Assembly (NCBI RefSeq): GCF_025447595.1
Contig: NZ_JAOEJU010000026.1
Span: 19,860-83,859 of the forward strand
DNA: 64,000 nt
Direction: 5' to 3'
Origin: Pseudomonas koreensis
GTDB lineage: Bacteria; Pseudomonadota; Gammaproteobacteria; Pseudomonadales; Pseudomonadaceae
Both the position numbers and the translations under genes were made by a program. Below are positions 8,395-15,204 of this stretch, piece after piece (the stretch's first letter is position 1; every line of letters begins with the position of its first letter). Below the pieces are notes generated by a model. It saw only the letters and a list, made by a program, of their open reading frames with translations, made no database searches and was not told where the DNA came from.

Positions 8395-9228
8395 ATGGAT
8401 TTACTGACCTTGTTCAAGGTGCTGATATTAGGTGCGGTAGAAGGGCTGACAGAGTTCCTGCCCATTTCCAGTACAGGCCATCAGATTATCGTTGCCGACT
8501 TGCTGGAGTTCGGTGGCGAACGCGCCATGGCGTTCAACATTATTATTCAACTGGGCGCCATTCTGGCGGTGGTCTGGGAGTTTCGGCCGAAGATCTTCGA
8601 GATCGTCAAAGGCCTGCCGACCCAACGCAATGCCCAACGTTTTACGGCCAATCTGCTGATCGCGTTTTTCCCGGCAGTGGTGCTGGGCGTGTTATTTGCC
8701 GATGACATTCATCATTACCTGTTCAACCCGATCACCGTCGCCGTAGCGTTGGTTGTGGGCGGCATCGTGATGTTATGGGCCGAGCAGCGTGACCATGTGG
8801 TGAGCGTCGACCATGTAGACGACATGAAGTGGTCCGACGCGCTGAAGATCGGTTTCGTACAGTGCCTGGCGATGATTCCGGGTACATCTCGCTCCGGATC
8901 AACCATCATTGGCGGTTTGCTGTTTGGATTGTCACGCAAGGCCGCTACGGAGTTTTCGTTCTTTCTGGCGATGCCGACGATGGTCGGTGCGGCGGTGTAT
9001 TCCGGCTACAAGTACCGGGATCTGTTCGAGAGCAGTGACCTGCCGGTCTTCGCCCTGGGCTTCGTGGTTGCCTTTATTTTCGCGATGATCGCCGTGCGCG
9101 GGTTGCTGAAGTTCATTGCGAACCACAGTTATGCCGCGTTTGCCTGGTATCGGATTGCTTTTGGCTTGTTGATCCTGGCGACGTGGATGTTCGGCTGGGT
9201 GAACTGGACGGCGGCCGCAGCCGCCTGA
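8395..9228 (+). CDS. uppP: Undecaprenyl-diphosphatase UppP/BacA
   Basis: 277 residues, the normal length, with ACGGAGGATTA before the ATG. Both family signatures are present: EGLTEFLPISSTGH (residues about 16-29), and PGTSRSGSTIIGG in the second half, which carry the catalytic Glu/Ser and the Arg of the active site. Eight membrane helices can be traced. It removes a phosphate from undecaprenyl pyrophosphate on the outer face of the inner membrane, recycling the lipid carrier for peptidoglycan and for the polysaccharide genes nearby, and gives bacitracin tolerance. Confidence 0.95.
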   Translation: MDLLTLFKVLILGAVEGLTEFLPISSTGHQIIVADLLEFGGERAMAFNIIIQLGAILAVVWEFRPKIFEIVKGLPTQRNAQRFTANLLIAFFPAVVLGVLFADDIHHYLFNPITVAVALVVGGIVMLWAEQRDHVVSVDHVDDMKWSDALKIGFVQCLAMIPGTSRSGSTIIGGLLFGLSRKAATEFSFFLAMPTMVGAAVYSGYKYRDLFESSDLPVFALGFVVAFIFAMIAVRGLLKFIANHSYAAFAWYRIAFGLLILATWMFGWVNWTAAAAA

Positions 9229-9251
9229 CCCTCAGCCGCGCAGGTCGGGCC

Positions 9252-10247
9252 TCAACGCCCGGCCAGCAACTCCGCCGCCTGATCCAGCAACGCCAGCGGA
9301 TCCTTGGCCTTGTGGATATCCACCGACAACAACTGACGAAACTTGCGCGCCCCCGGGAAACCGGTGCCCAGGCCCAGCACATGCCGGGTGATGTGATGCA
9401 TCGCGCCGCCGGCCAGCAAATGCTCGGCTATATAAGGCCGTAACTGCGCCAGCGCCTCGGCCCGGCTGATTACCGGCGCGGTACTGCCGAACAACTGCTG
9501 ATCCACCTCGGCCAGCAGATAGGGATTGTGATACGCCTCGCGGCCCAGCATCACCCCGTCAAAGGTCTGCAAATGCTCATGGCAGGCCTCCATCGTCTTG
9601 ATCCCGCCGTTCAGAATGAACTCCAGCTCCGGAAAATCCGCCTTCAACCGCGCCGCCACGTCATAACGCAACGGCGGAATGTCACGGTTCTCCTTCGGCG
9701 ACAACCCCTCCAGAATCGCAATCCGCGCATGCACCGTAAAACTCGTGCACCCGGCATCCCGCACCGTGCCGACGAAATCGCACAGCTCTTCATAACTGTC
9801 CCGCCCATTGATCCCGATCCGATGCTTCACCGTCACCGGAATCGACACCGCATCACGCATCGCCTTCACACAATCCGCCACCAACTGCGGATGCCCCATC
9901 AGGCACGCCCCGATCATATTGTTCTGCACCCGATCACTCGGGCAGCCAACGTTCAGATTCACCTCGTCGTAACCGTGCTCCTGCGCCATACGTGCGCAAG
10001 CGGCCAGGTCCAGCGGAACACTACCGCCCAACTGCAACGCCAGCGGGTGCTCGGCTTCGTTGTGACGGAGGAAACGCTCGTGATCGCCGTTGAGCAGCGC
10101 GCCGGTGGTGACCATTTCGGTGTAGAGCAGGGCGTTTTTCGACAGGATGCGTAGGAAGTACCGGCAATGGCGGTCAGTCCAATCCATCATCGGCGCGACG
10201 GAGAAACGGCGGGAGAGTGGGGCGGGTGTGGCGGTGATTGGGGGCAT
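9252..10247 (-). CDS. dusA: tRNA-dihydrouridine(20/20a) synthase DusA
   Basis: 331 residues. The TIM-barrel flavoprotein motifs are clear: RFSVAPMMDWTDRHCRYFLR near the N-terminus, LQLGGS, NLNVGCPSDRVQ with the catalytic Cys, TVKHRIGI, FTVHAR, LNGGIKT and GVMLGREAYHNP. It reduces uridine 20/20a of the D-loop of tRNAs using FMN and NADPH. The 5' end of dusA is a known integration hotspot for islands and prophages; here the accessory retron patch begins just beyond that end, although no integrase and no duplicated att core was found. Confidence 0.95.
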   Translation of the reverse strand: MPPITATPAPLSRRFSVAPMMDWTDRHCRYFLRILSKNALLYTEMVTTGALLNGDHERFLRHNEAEHPLALQLGGSVPLDLAACARMAQEHGYDEVNLNVGCPSDRVQNNMIGACLMGHPQLVADCVKAMRDAVSIPVTVKHRIGINGRDSYEELCDFVGTVRDAGCTSFTVHARIAILEGLSPKENRDIPPLRYDVAARLKADFPELEFILNGGIKTMEACHEHLQTFDGVMLGREAYHNPYLLAEVDQQLFGSTAPVISRAEALAQLRPYIAEHLLAGGAMHHITRHVLGLGTGFPGARKFRQLLSVDIHKAKDPLALLDQAAELLAGR

Positions 10248-10775
10248 TGGGGGTACGGAATCGGTGTGGCTGGGAGGTGGGGGAGTTTATCAGATTGAAC
10301 AAAGCTGCTTAGAAGAGTCTAGCGCTGCTTCGACTCGATGAAGGTCCTGGGTAACGATTGCGCCGAGTTGCTTTCGTAGTGGCTATGAGCTATAACGTTT
10401 TCTAGGTCGGATGTACCATCCGAATGCGCTCTTTAAAAACATCGATAGAAAATCAGGCTTGCAGTTGTGATTGGTTAGCCAATCAGCTTTGGGTTCTACA
10501 AGGCTTTTCCGCCACCCGTGTGTCCGCCCTGATCTAGTTCTGCAGAGCTATTCCTATGAAATCCATAGGTTTATCTCAGAGTCTATGCAGAGCGTTGAGC
10601 ACTCTCCGGTAACGAGAAATCTCGTTGTCGAATTTGAGCGTTAGCGAAGGTTTTATCCGTTAACGAAAAGCAGCCGGCCGTTGGCCGAATCAGCGATTAC
10701 TCAGATCACAGGGCGAATATTGCGGCGGACGGGCTTATCAAACTTCGTTTGATAAGCCAGAACTGCGATTTGTAT
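10248..10775. other. Non-coding stretch rich in hairpins, upstream of the retron RNA
   Basis: No supported gene in about 530 bases. It holds a series of perfect small inverted repeats: TCGGATG/CATCCGA at 10407-10423, TGATTGG/CCAATCA at 10468-10485, CCTATG/CATAGG at 10553-10569, AACGAG/CTCGTT at 10611-10626, CGGCC/GGCCG around 10673-10686, and a long one, GGCTTATCAAAC/GTTTGATAAGCC, at 10734-10760. None is followed by a T run, so they are not plain terminators. This stretch should include the promoter of the retron. Confidence 0.55.
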
Positions 10776-10908
10776 GGACACCTTCATGTTCCTTTCGGCC
10801 TGAAAGCTTCGCGGCGGGGCAATCCAGCCCGTGAGGATATATCGATGAAAAAAATGAAGAGCCTTCAACGGTCCCCGTTGAAGAATGTGCAAAATAATGA
10901 AGGTGTCC
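10776..10908 (+). ncRNA. Candidate retron msr-msd RNA
   Basis: GGACACCTTCAT at 10776-10787 is the perfect reverse complement of ATGAAGGTGTCC at 10897-10908; in retrons such a1/a2 flanks close the primer-template RNA. Inside, in the order expected, are two short stems (CTTTC/GAAAG at 10792-10806; GGGC/GCCC at 10817-10830) that would be msr, and a perfect 9-bp hairpin CTTCAACGG/CCGTTGAAG at 10863-10883 that would be the msd stem. Total length of 133 nt is normal for a retron RNA, and it lies upstream of a retron-type reverse transcriptase on the same strand. The branching G would be 10788, but the usual AGC context is not seen. Boundaries are inferred from pairing by eye. Confidence 0.6.
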
Positions 10909-11099
10909 GCGTCACTAAAGATAGCAAAGAGAATCCAGAAGGAGCCGCACCAACAAAAGTCGAGAGAAAGAGCTTTATCCTTGAGAGTATTAAGGGTGCA
11001 GCAATTCAATTTTCGGTTAAGTGGTGTTTTGAGAACTGGTCTCTTATCCATGAAAAAGCATCAATTTACATTGATGTTATGATGGAGTTCTTGAAATAA
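10845..11099 (+). CDS. Small unknown protein overlapping the msd region
   Basis: 84 residues from an ATG with GAGG eight bases upstream. The N-terminal third is polar and basic (MKKMKSLQRSPLKN), and the C-terminal third is hydrophobic/aromatic (GAAIQFSVKWCFENWSLIH and IYIDVMMEFLK), which could be amphipathic or membrane-associated. I do not recognise it. Its first 22 codons coincide with the second half of the candidate msr-msd RNA, including the msd hairpin. It lies between that RNA and the reverse transcriptase, a position used by retron effectors in some types, so it may be an accessory protein. Composition is AT-rich like the RT gene. It could also be a chance ORF. Confidence 0.45.
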   Translation: MKKMKSLQRSPLKNVQNNEGVRVTKDSKENPEGAAPTKVERKSFILESIKGAAIQFSVKWCFENWSLIHEKASIYIDVMMEFLK

Positions 11100-11131
11100 T
11101 GACGCACCAAATCGCATCATCGAATTTATAG

Positions 11132-11162
11132 AAGCCCGCATTTTAATAGTGCGGGCTTTTTT
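11132..11162 (+). terminator. Rho-independent terminator between small ORF and reverse transcriptase
   Basis: AAGCCCGCA, nine-base loop, TGCGGGCTT and a T run that ends 14 bases before the RT start codon. It would stop most transcripts coming from the msr-msd/small ORF unit and leave the RT to read-through. Confidence 0.8.
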
Positions 11163-11175
11163 ATGGGTGGTTTTT

Positions 11176-12216
11176 ATGATTTCCGCGAAGTACAAGCGAA
11201 AGCCAATTTATAATCTTAAGTCACTTGGGTTAATGCTGGGTGAAAGTCCAGAGTCGCTGCTAAAATTATCCGCCTCGTGTAGTTTGTTATATAGAGAGGT
11301 ATTGCAAGAAAAAAAGGACAAGAGCGTTAGGGTTACATATGATGCGTTTGAGCCGTTGAAAAAAATTCAGAGAAAAATTGTTGATAGGCTGTTTGTTTTT
11401 GTTGATTATCCTAGCTATCTTCATGGCGGAATAAAAGATGATGTAAGCCCTAGAAGCCCTTTTTCAAATGCACGGGAACATGTTTCTGCTAAGTCAATTG
11501 CGTTGCAGGATATAACTAATTTTTTCCCATCAATCACTGTTGATAAAGTGAGATGGATTTTTGAAGGTTTTTTTGGTTTTGGCCGAGGGGTCTCAGAGAT
11601 TCTTTCGCTAATAGTAACGAAGGATGGATACGTTCCTCAAGGTGCAAGTACCAGTAGCTATATTGCGAATCTGGTATTCTGGGATCTTGAACCGCGGCTT
11701 GTTGAGTGGATACATGGCAAGGGATTGGCTTATAGTCGATTTGCAGATGATATAACTATCTCTTCAAGAAAGCAGTTGCTCAATGCGCAATGATCGGAAG
11801 TTATATCGAAAGTCACAGGAATGCTCGCTCAAAAAGGTTTTAGGCAAAAAAGAGCAAAAATGCATATTCTAAAAAAAGGCCAGGTTATTACGCATGGTGG
11901 AAGTCGGGAACCTCTAGTCGTTACCGGTTTGGGTATTTCTGGTTGTTCTGCTGGTGTTGTTAAGGCTGAGAGAAACAGAATTAAAGCTGCGGTGCGAGAA
12001 TTTGAGATTCAAGTAGAAAGTGGCAAGGTGTTCGAGGAGGTAGCTCATCTTTATCATAGTGCCATGGGGAGAGTTGGGCGAATGATAGCTTGCAAACAGA
12101 CTGCTGGTTTGGACCTTAAAAAGCGATTGAATGAAGCTAAAAATAAATCGCAAATTTCCCTAATGGAGAAATATAAAAGAGCGGAAGGGGGGGTGAAATT
12201 TCTTAATGTTGAGTAA
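11176..12216 (+). pseudogene. Retron reverse transcriptase interrupted by an in-frame TGA
   Basis: The frame from the ATG at 11176 (GGGTGG before it) runs 347 codons to the stop at 12214-12216, with one TGA at 11791-11793, codon 206. Translation either side is continuous and all RT motifs fall in one frame: the retron-specific NAxxH box as NAREH (98-102), catalytic D112 in LQDITNFFPSI, PQGASTSSYIANL, the FADD catalytic box (189-192), and, after the TGA, the region-Y VTG motif in VVTGLGIS (249-251). Retron RTs make msDNA from the msr-msd RNA and usually act in phage defence. Without suppression the product would lack the thumb and RNA-recognition region. It could be a recent nonsense mutation, a sequencing error or genuine read-through. 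An upstream GTG at 11149 lies inside the terminator and was not used. Confidence 0.85.
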
Positions 12217-12537
12217 GTGTGTATTTCTTCGATAGGTCATCTAGTGGCGATGGTTGTTGAGATTTGTTGTTACGAAAACGTATGTGTTACAAAAGGGGAG
12301 TGGAATTTTTTTGGAGTGCTAGGTGGGAAATGACTCTGTCGTCATTGCTTGTCTACAGTTGGGATAAGCGAGTTCATGGTTGAGCAAAAACAGCACTGTA
12401 CTTTGGCAATGCTCAAACGCCAGATGCAAAAAAGGTCCGAGCTGGGCGGGCCTTGTCAGCTTGTTATAGTGAGTTTTGAATCCCGTCTATGCTAGCTTTT
12501 TAGAGGCATTTAACCCTTTACCGCTGGCATAAAGTTG
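12217..12537. other. Gap between convergent retron RT and unknown operon
   Basis: About 320 AT-rich bases between genes that run towards each other. No clear terminator with a T run, no ORF with a start signal and no repeat could be supported. Confidence 0.5.
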
Positions 12538-13530
12538 TCATTTGGCATCGTGGAAAATATCCTGAGCTTTTCCGGTCGCCACGTAGTCTGCGAGTCCTTG
12601 AAGTCTACGATAATAAGCTAGGACGATTTTGATGGCCGATAACGGATCTTCGCTGGCTAGGTCGAGAATATGTGAGGCGCTATCGTCTAGTCCAAATGCC
12701 TCGCAAGTATCCTCCAATAGTTCGGAAAGGTCGGCGAAATCTTGATCTGAAAGCGTAATGTCAGTGTCTGACTTGCTAAGCCATCCTAGGTTTTGGAGAT
12801 GTCCGTATGCTTTTTTGTAGGCTGCGCGAGCTGGGCTTTCATCATCGTTGATGCCGTTCACAAGCTCTCGAATTGAATCGGCAACGTCACCATTCATATA
12901 AAACTTTATTTCTCCGGGAGAGGCGTAATCAATCTTTCGGATCGCGGCTCTATCTTCATTCGGAATGTTTCTATAAAGCTCTTTGAAAAAATTGACGGAA
13001 CTAAATCCGCCTCTCCAGGGATGCTTGTGAAATACAGCATTGATTTTTTTTGTAGCCGCTTGGCCTGTCGCACCAAGAAGTGCAAATCCGAGAGAGTAGC
13101 AGTCTTGCACTAAATCTGAGAATCGCCTTAAATCGCTAATTTCCCACTGTCCATCTATGTCTACTACTTTGATGTCACTATTCAAGCTTTCTTCTGCGTG
13201 ACCAGGGATAAACATACCTGGTTCAGGTAGGGCATCGGGTGGGAGTACAGCTGAGCTTTTTGTTCTGAATTCTTCGCCAACACTTCCCCACACCTCTCCA
13301 AGCTCATACTTGCCCTTATGAAGTTTGGTGACAGCGTAATGCACATCAATTTTTTCGGCATATAGCTGCTTCAGATGTTCAGTTTTTATTCTGGAAAAGT
13401 AAAACTTGAATGCGGTTTCGCCATCGTCATAGTTGACGCCTAAATATTTGTCTCCGTTTTTTGCCTTCGCAAGCGCAATCAATGGAACATCATAGCTAAG
13501 CAATATTTTTTCTACCGATAGCTTAGCCAT
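12538..13530 (-). CDS. Unknown 330-residue protein, second gene of a two-gene operon
   Basis: I do not recognise this protein with confidence. The N-terminal part (1-110) looks beta-rich and reads like a small sensor or wrapping domain (PLIALAKAKNGDKYLGVNYDDG, FKFYFSRI); it has some resemblance to what I remember of DUF6575-type domains, which is a weak memory match. The C-terminal 200 residues look helical and acidic (LSDQDFADLSELLEDTCEAFGLDD). No signal peptide, membrane segment, nuclease or NTPase motif is visible. It overlaps the end of the upstream gene by 8 bases, so the two are coupled. AT-rich, sited in an accessory patch next to a retron, it could be part of a defence or toxin-antitoxin pair, which is inference from position. 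Confidence 0.65.
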   Translation of the reverse strand: MAKLSVEKILLSYDVPLIALAKAKNGDKYLGVNYDDGETAFKFYFSRIKTEHLKQLYAEKIDVHYAVTKLHKGKYELGEVWGSVGEEFRTKSSAVLPPDALPEPGMFIPGHAEESLNSDIKVVDIDGQWEISDLRRFSDLVQDCYSLGFALLGATGQAATKKINAVFHKHPWRGGFSSVNFFKELYRNIPNEDRAAIRKIDYASPGEIKFYMNGDVADSIRELVNGINDDESPARAAYKKAYGHLQNLGWLSKSDTDITLSDQDFADLSELLEDTCEAFGLDDSASHILDLASEDPLSAIKIVLAYYRRLQGLADYVATGKAQDIFHDAK

Positions 13531-13966
13531 TGAGAGCCTCCACTCTTCCAGCGATCGCTGTCGGGTCGACAGAACTATACGGCCACCAATTTACATGTGT
13601 GGGCTGGTCTTTATGCCATACACCGTATTTTTTACTGAACGGTACCTCAACGGCATGAGTAAACTTCATTTTCACCATTCTCGGACTTTTCGCCGCGGCC
13701 CGGCATGCGGCCAAGGAAGTCATCAGCGAAACAGACCTGGCTGAGCACTCATCTGGATATTTGTGTGTTGAAGAGCGTTTGCGCTGAGAGTCGAAATCGC
13801 TGGCGGTATGATTGCTTGCCCTTAAGAGTCTCCAAAGCGTCGGTTCGCTCGGCGCAGTTACCTTTGCTGGTGGGCAGCTGTCAGGGAGAGGCTCAAGGAA
13901 ATCAAATCCATTTGCTGGCATAAAGCGGTGTCCAATGGTGGCGTTGTGCTTTGCGCGCATTTTCAT
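13523..13966 (-). CDS. Unknown 147-residue protein, first gene of the two-gene operon
   Basis: Taken from the ATG at 13966; a TTG at 13987 and an ATG at 13921 (with GGA upstream) are alternatives, giving 154 or 132 residues. No family is recognised. Visible features are a Pro/Ser-rich N-terminus, a central Ser/Cys/Ala-rich helix-like stretch (ARSVSLMTSLAACRAAAKSPR), and an aromatic C-terminus (KKYGVWHKDQPTHVNWWPY) with several His, Trp and Tyr. No membrane segment. Its stop overlaps the next gene by 8 bases. Because it comes first in a coupled pair with a larger partner, a toxin/antitoxin or sensor/effector arrangement is conceivable, but nothing in the sequence proves it. Confidence 0.6.
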   Translation of the reverse strand: MKMRAKHNATIGHRFMPANGFDFLEPLPDSCPPAKVTAPSEPTLWRLLRASNHTASDFDSQRKRSSTHKYPDECSARSVSLMTSLAACRAAAKSPRMVKMKFTHAVEVPFSKKYGVWHKDQPTHVNWWPYSSVDPTAIAGRVEALNG

Positions 13967-14040
13967 TGAAGAGGTGGAAAGCGTCAAAGTATTAATTTTG
14001 AGTCATAAATATCTTCTTGATGTAGAACAACTTTTATATT

Positions 14041-14063
14041 AGCTCGCTGCCGAAATGCGAGCT
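14041..14063. other. Perfect hairpin at the edge of the accessory patch
   Basis: AGCTCGC, nine-base loop, GCGAGCT. It lies about 75 bases upstream of the unknown operon and close to where AT-rich composition ends. A short T run follows on the plus strand, so a weak terminator is possible. Confidence 0.4.
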
Positions 14064-14210
14064 CTGCTTTTGACCAATCTCAACAACTGTTGCGACTATC
14101 CACTCTAACGATCATAGGTTTTCAACCTAAAAAAGCCACTCGTTTAAATGATTCATGATTTCGTCATCCAAGCCCTACACATCCTTGCGCCACCCCCTAC
14201 ACCTAAGACA

Positions 14211-14460
14211 GAATCCGCCGGCTTGTGCCTCTAGCACGGGGGTTTTATCGTTCCTGGGTCACTGAAAACCAGTGATCGGGTTTGGTAGCCCGGATTCCGT
14301 CAGAAGCACAAGACTACTGTCTTGCGGAGGCTTTCAGTGCCTTCGTTTTATGGTGGTCATGCGCAGGGCATCTTCGGATGCGCCGGGGTTCCTGACGGCC
14401 GGTCTACCAACCTGCGTATGGCCTCCACCCTAGTTTGGTAGCGAAGGTGGCGGCTCCTAA
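14211..14460 (+). ncRNA. Structured leader RNA before the DUF6124-type gene
   Basis: Dense complementary segments: GAATCCG 14211-14217 with CGGATTC 14291-14297; CTTGTGC 14222-14228 with GCACAAG 14306-14312; TCACTG/CAGTGA hairpin 14259-14275; CGGG/CCCG hairpin 14277-14292; CAAGAC/GTCTTG hairpin 14309-14324; CCGTCAG 14297-14303 with CTGACGG 14392-14398; a GCATC-TTCG-GATGC tetraloop hairpin 14368-14381. The direct repeat GTTTGGTAGC occurs at 14280 and 14432. Several pairings exclude each other, as in a switch. I believe related sequence precedes similar genes in other pseudomonads, but this is memory and not shown here. Confidence 0.55.
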
Positions 14461-14485
14461 CCTCTTATCCGTCGGGAGTTACTCC

Positions 14486-14845
14486 ATGTTCAAACCAACA
14501 CCCAACCCACCAGAAACCGATCCAGTCTCCCCCTATAAATTCCCCGATTCACGAACCCTGAACGAAGCCGCCGAGCGCGCCCTCGATCACTACCTCACCC
14601 CGCAGCAACGGATCATGGGCAGCGACACCCAACATGACCCGATGTACTTCGCCAACCCGGCCTACGACACCGAATCCCTGCTTGCCAACGCCAGCGAATC
14701 CTTGGGGTCAGCCTCCGAAATGCTCAACAACTTCGCCGCCACCCTGGAACCCGTCCACCGCAAAACCGCCATCGGCATTGCGCAGTTGGTGATGCTGGGG
14801 TCTTTGGCGGTGAATCAGGCGTTGGATAACGTCGAGCCGAAGTAG
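14486..14845 (+). CDS. DUF6124 family protein
   Basis: 119 residues; GGGAG lies seven bases before the ATG, which decides this start over upstream in-frame codons. The opening MFKPTPNPPETDPVSPY, the middle LNEAAERALDHYL and the end SLLANASESLGSASEMLNNFAATL...RKTAIGIAQLVMLGSLAVNQALDNVE are what I recognise as the pseudomonad DUF6124 family, small cytoplasmic proteins of unknown role often present in several copies per genome. No signal peptide or membrane helix. It stands alone behind the structured leader at 14211-14460, which may control it. Confidence 0.8.
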   Translation: MFKPTPNPPETDPVSPYKFPDSRTLNEAAERALDHYLTPQQRIMGSDTQHDPMYFANPAYDTESLLANASESLGSASEMLNNFAATLEPVHRKTAIGIAQLVMLGSLAVNQALDNVEPK

Positions 14846-14991
14846 GTTTGGGCATCCCTCTGTCGCGGAGGGTTGATCGTCAGGCGTGGGTTCAACCTGA
14901 ACCCACGCTGAAAACCCCGCAAATTTCATCTTCCCGCCACCAGCGCAGGCCTACGATCCCTCTACAAGATCCCACCCGAGCGCCACACACC

Positions 14992-15201
14992 ATGAACAAC
15001 CCACTCAAAGCGCTGTTGATCGTCGCAACCGTCTCGGTTCTAAGCGCCTGTTCCGGTTCCGGTGGCTTGACCACCACCAGTTGTTTCTCCAGCGACTGTC
15101 AGTCGCCGCAGGCGCGTAATGTGAATACGTTGAAGTTCGGCGGGAGCAATATCGGTAACAGTTTCAACCAGTACAGCTCCGGCCTGATGCATGACGATTG
15201 A
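14992..15201 (+). CDS. Small lipoprotein
   Basis: 69 residues with a lipoprotein signal peptide: positive start, hydrophobic core LLIVATVSVL and lipobox LSAC with Cys20 followed by a Ser/Gly-rich stretch. The mature part of about 50 residues has two more Cys (TTSCFSSDC) and no recognised domain. It ends three bases before the stop of the convergent PheC-like gene. The ribosome binding site is weak. Function unknown. Confidence 0.65.
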   Translation: MNNPLKALLIVATVSVLSACSGSGGLTTTSCFSSDCQSPQARNVNTLKFGGSNIGNSFNQYSSGLMHDD

Positions 15202-15204
15202 GGG

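Noticed and set aside
10320..10420. tRNA remnant near dusA
   Set aside because: No cloverleaf or CCA-adjacent T-arm sequence could be found; only isolated short hairpins.
10885..11082. 65-codon ORF in another frame of the retron leader
   Set aside because: It overlaps the 84-codon ORF, has no Shine-Dalgarno and reads as a frame shadow.
11149..11175. GTG start giving the RT nine extra residues
   Set aside because: It lies inside the terminator stem and lacks a ribosome binding site; the ATG at 11176 has GGGTGG before it.
11176..12216. Diversity-generating retroelement or group II intron
   Set aside because: The RT has the retron NAxxH and VTG signatures; there is no template/variable repeat pair, maturase domain or intron fold.
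10248..14200. Prophage or integrative element with attachment sites
   Set aside because: No integrase, structural gene or duplicated dusA sequence was found in the patch.
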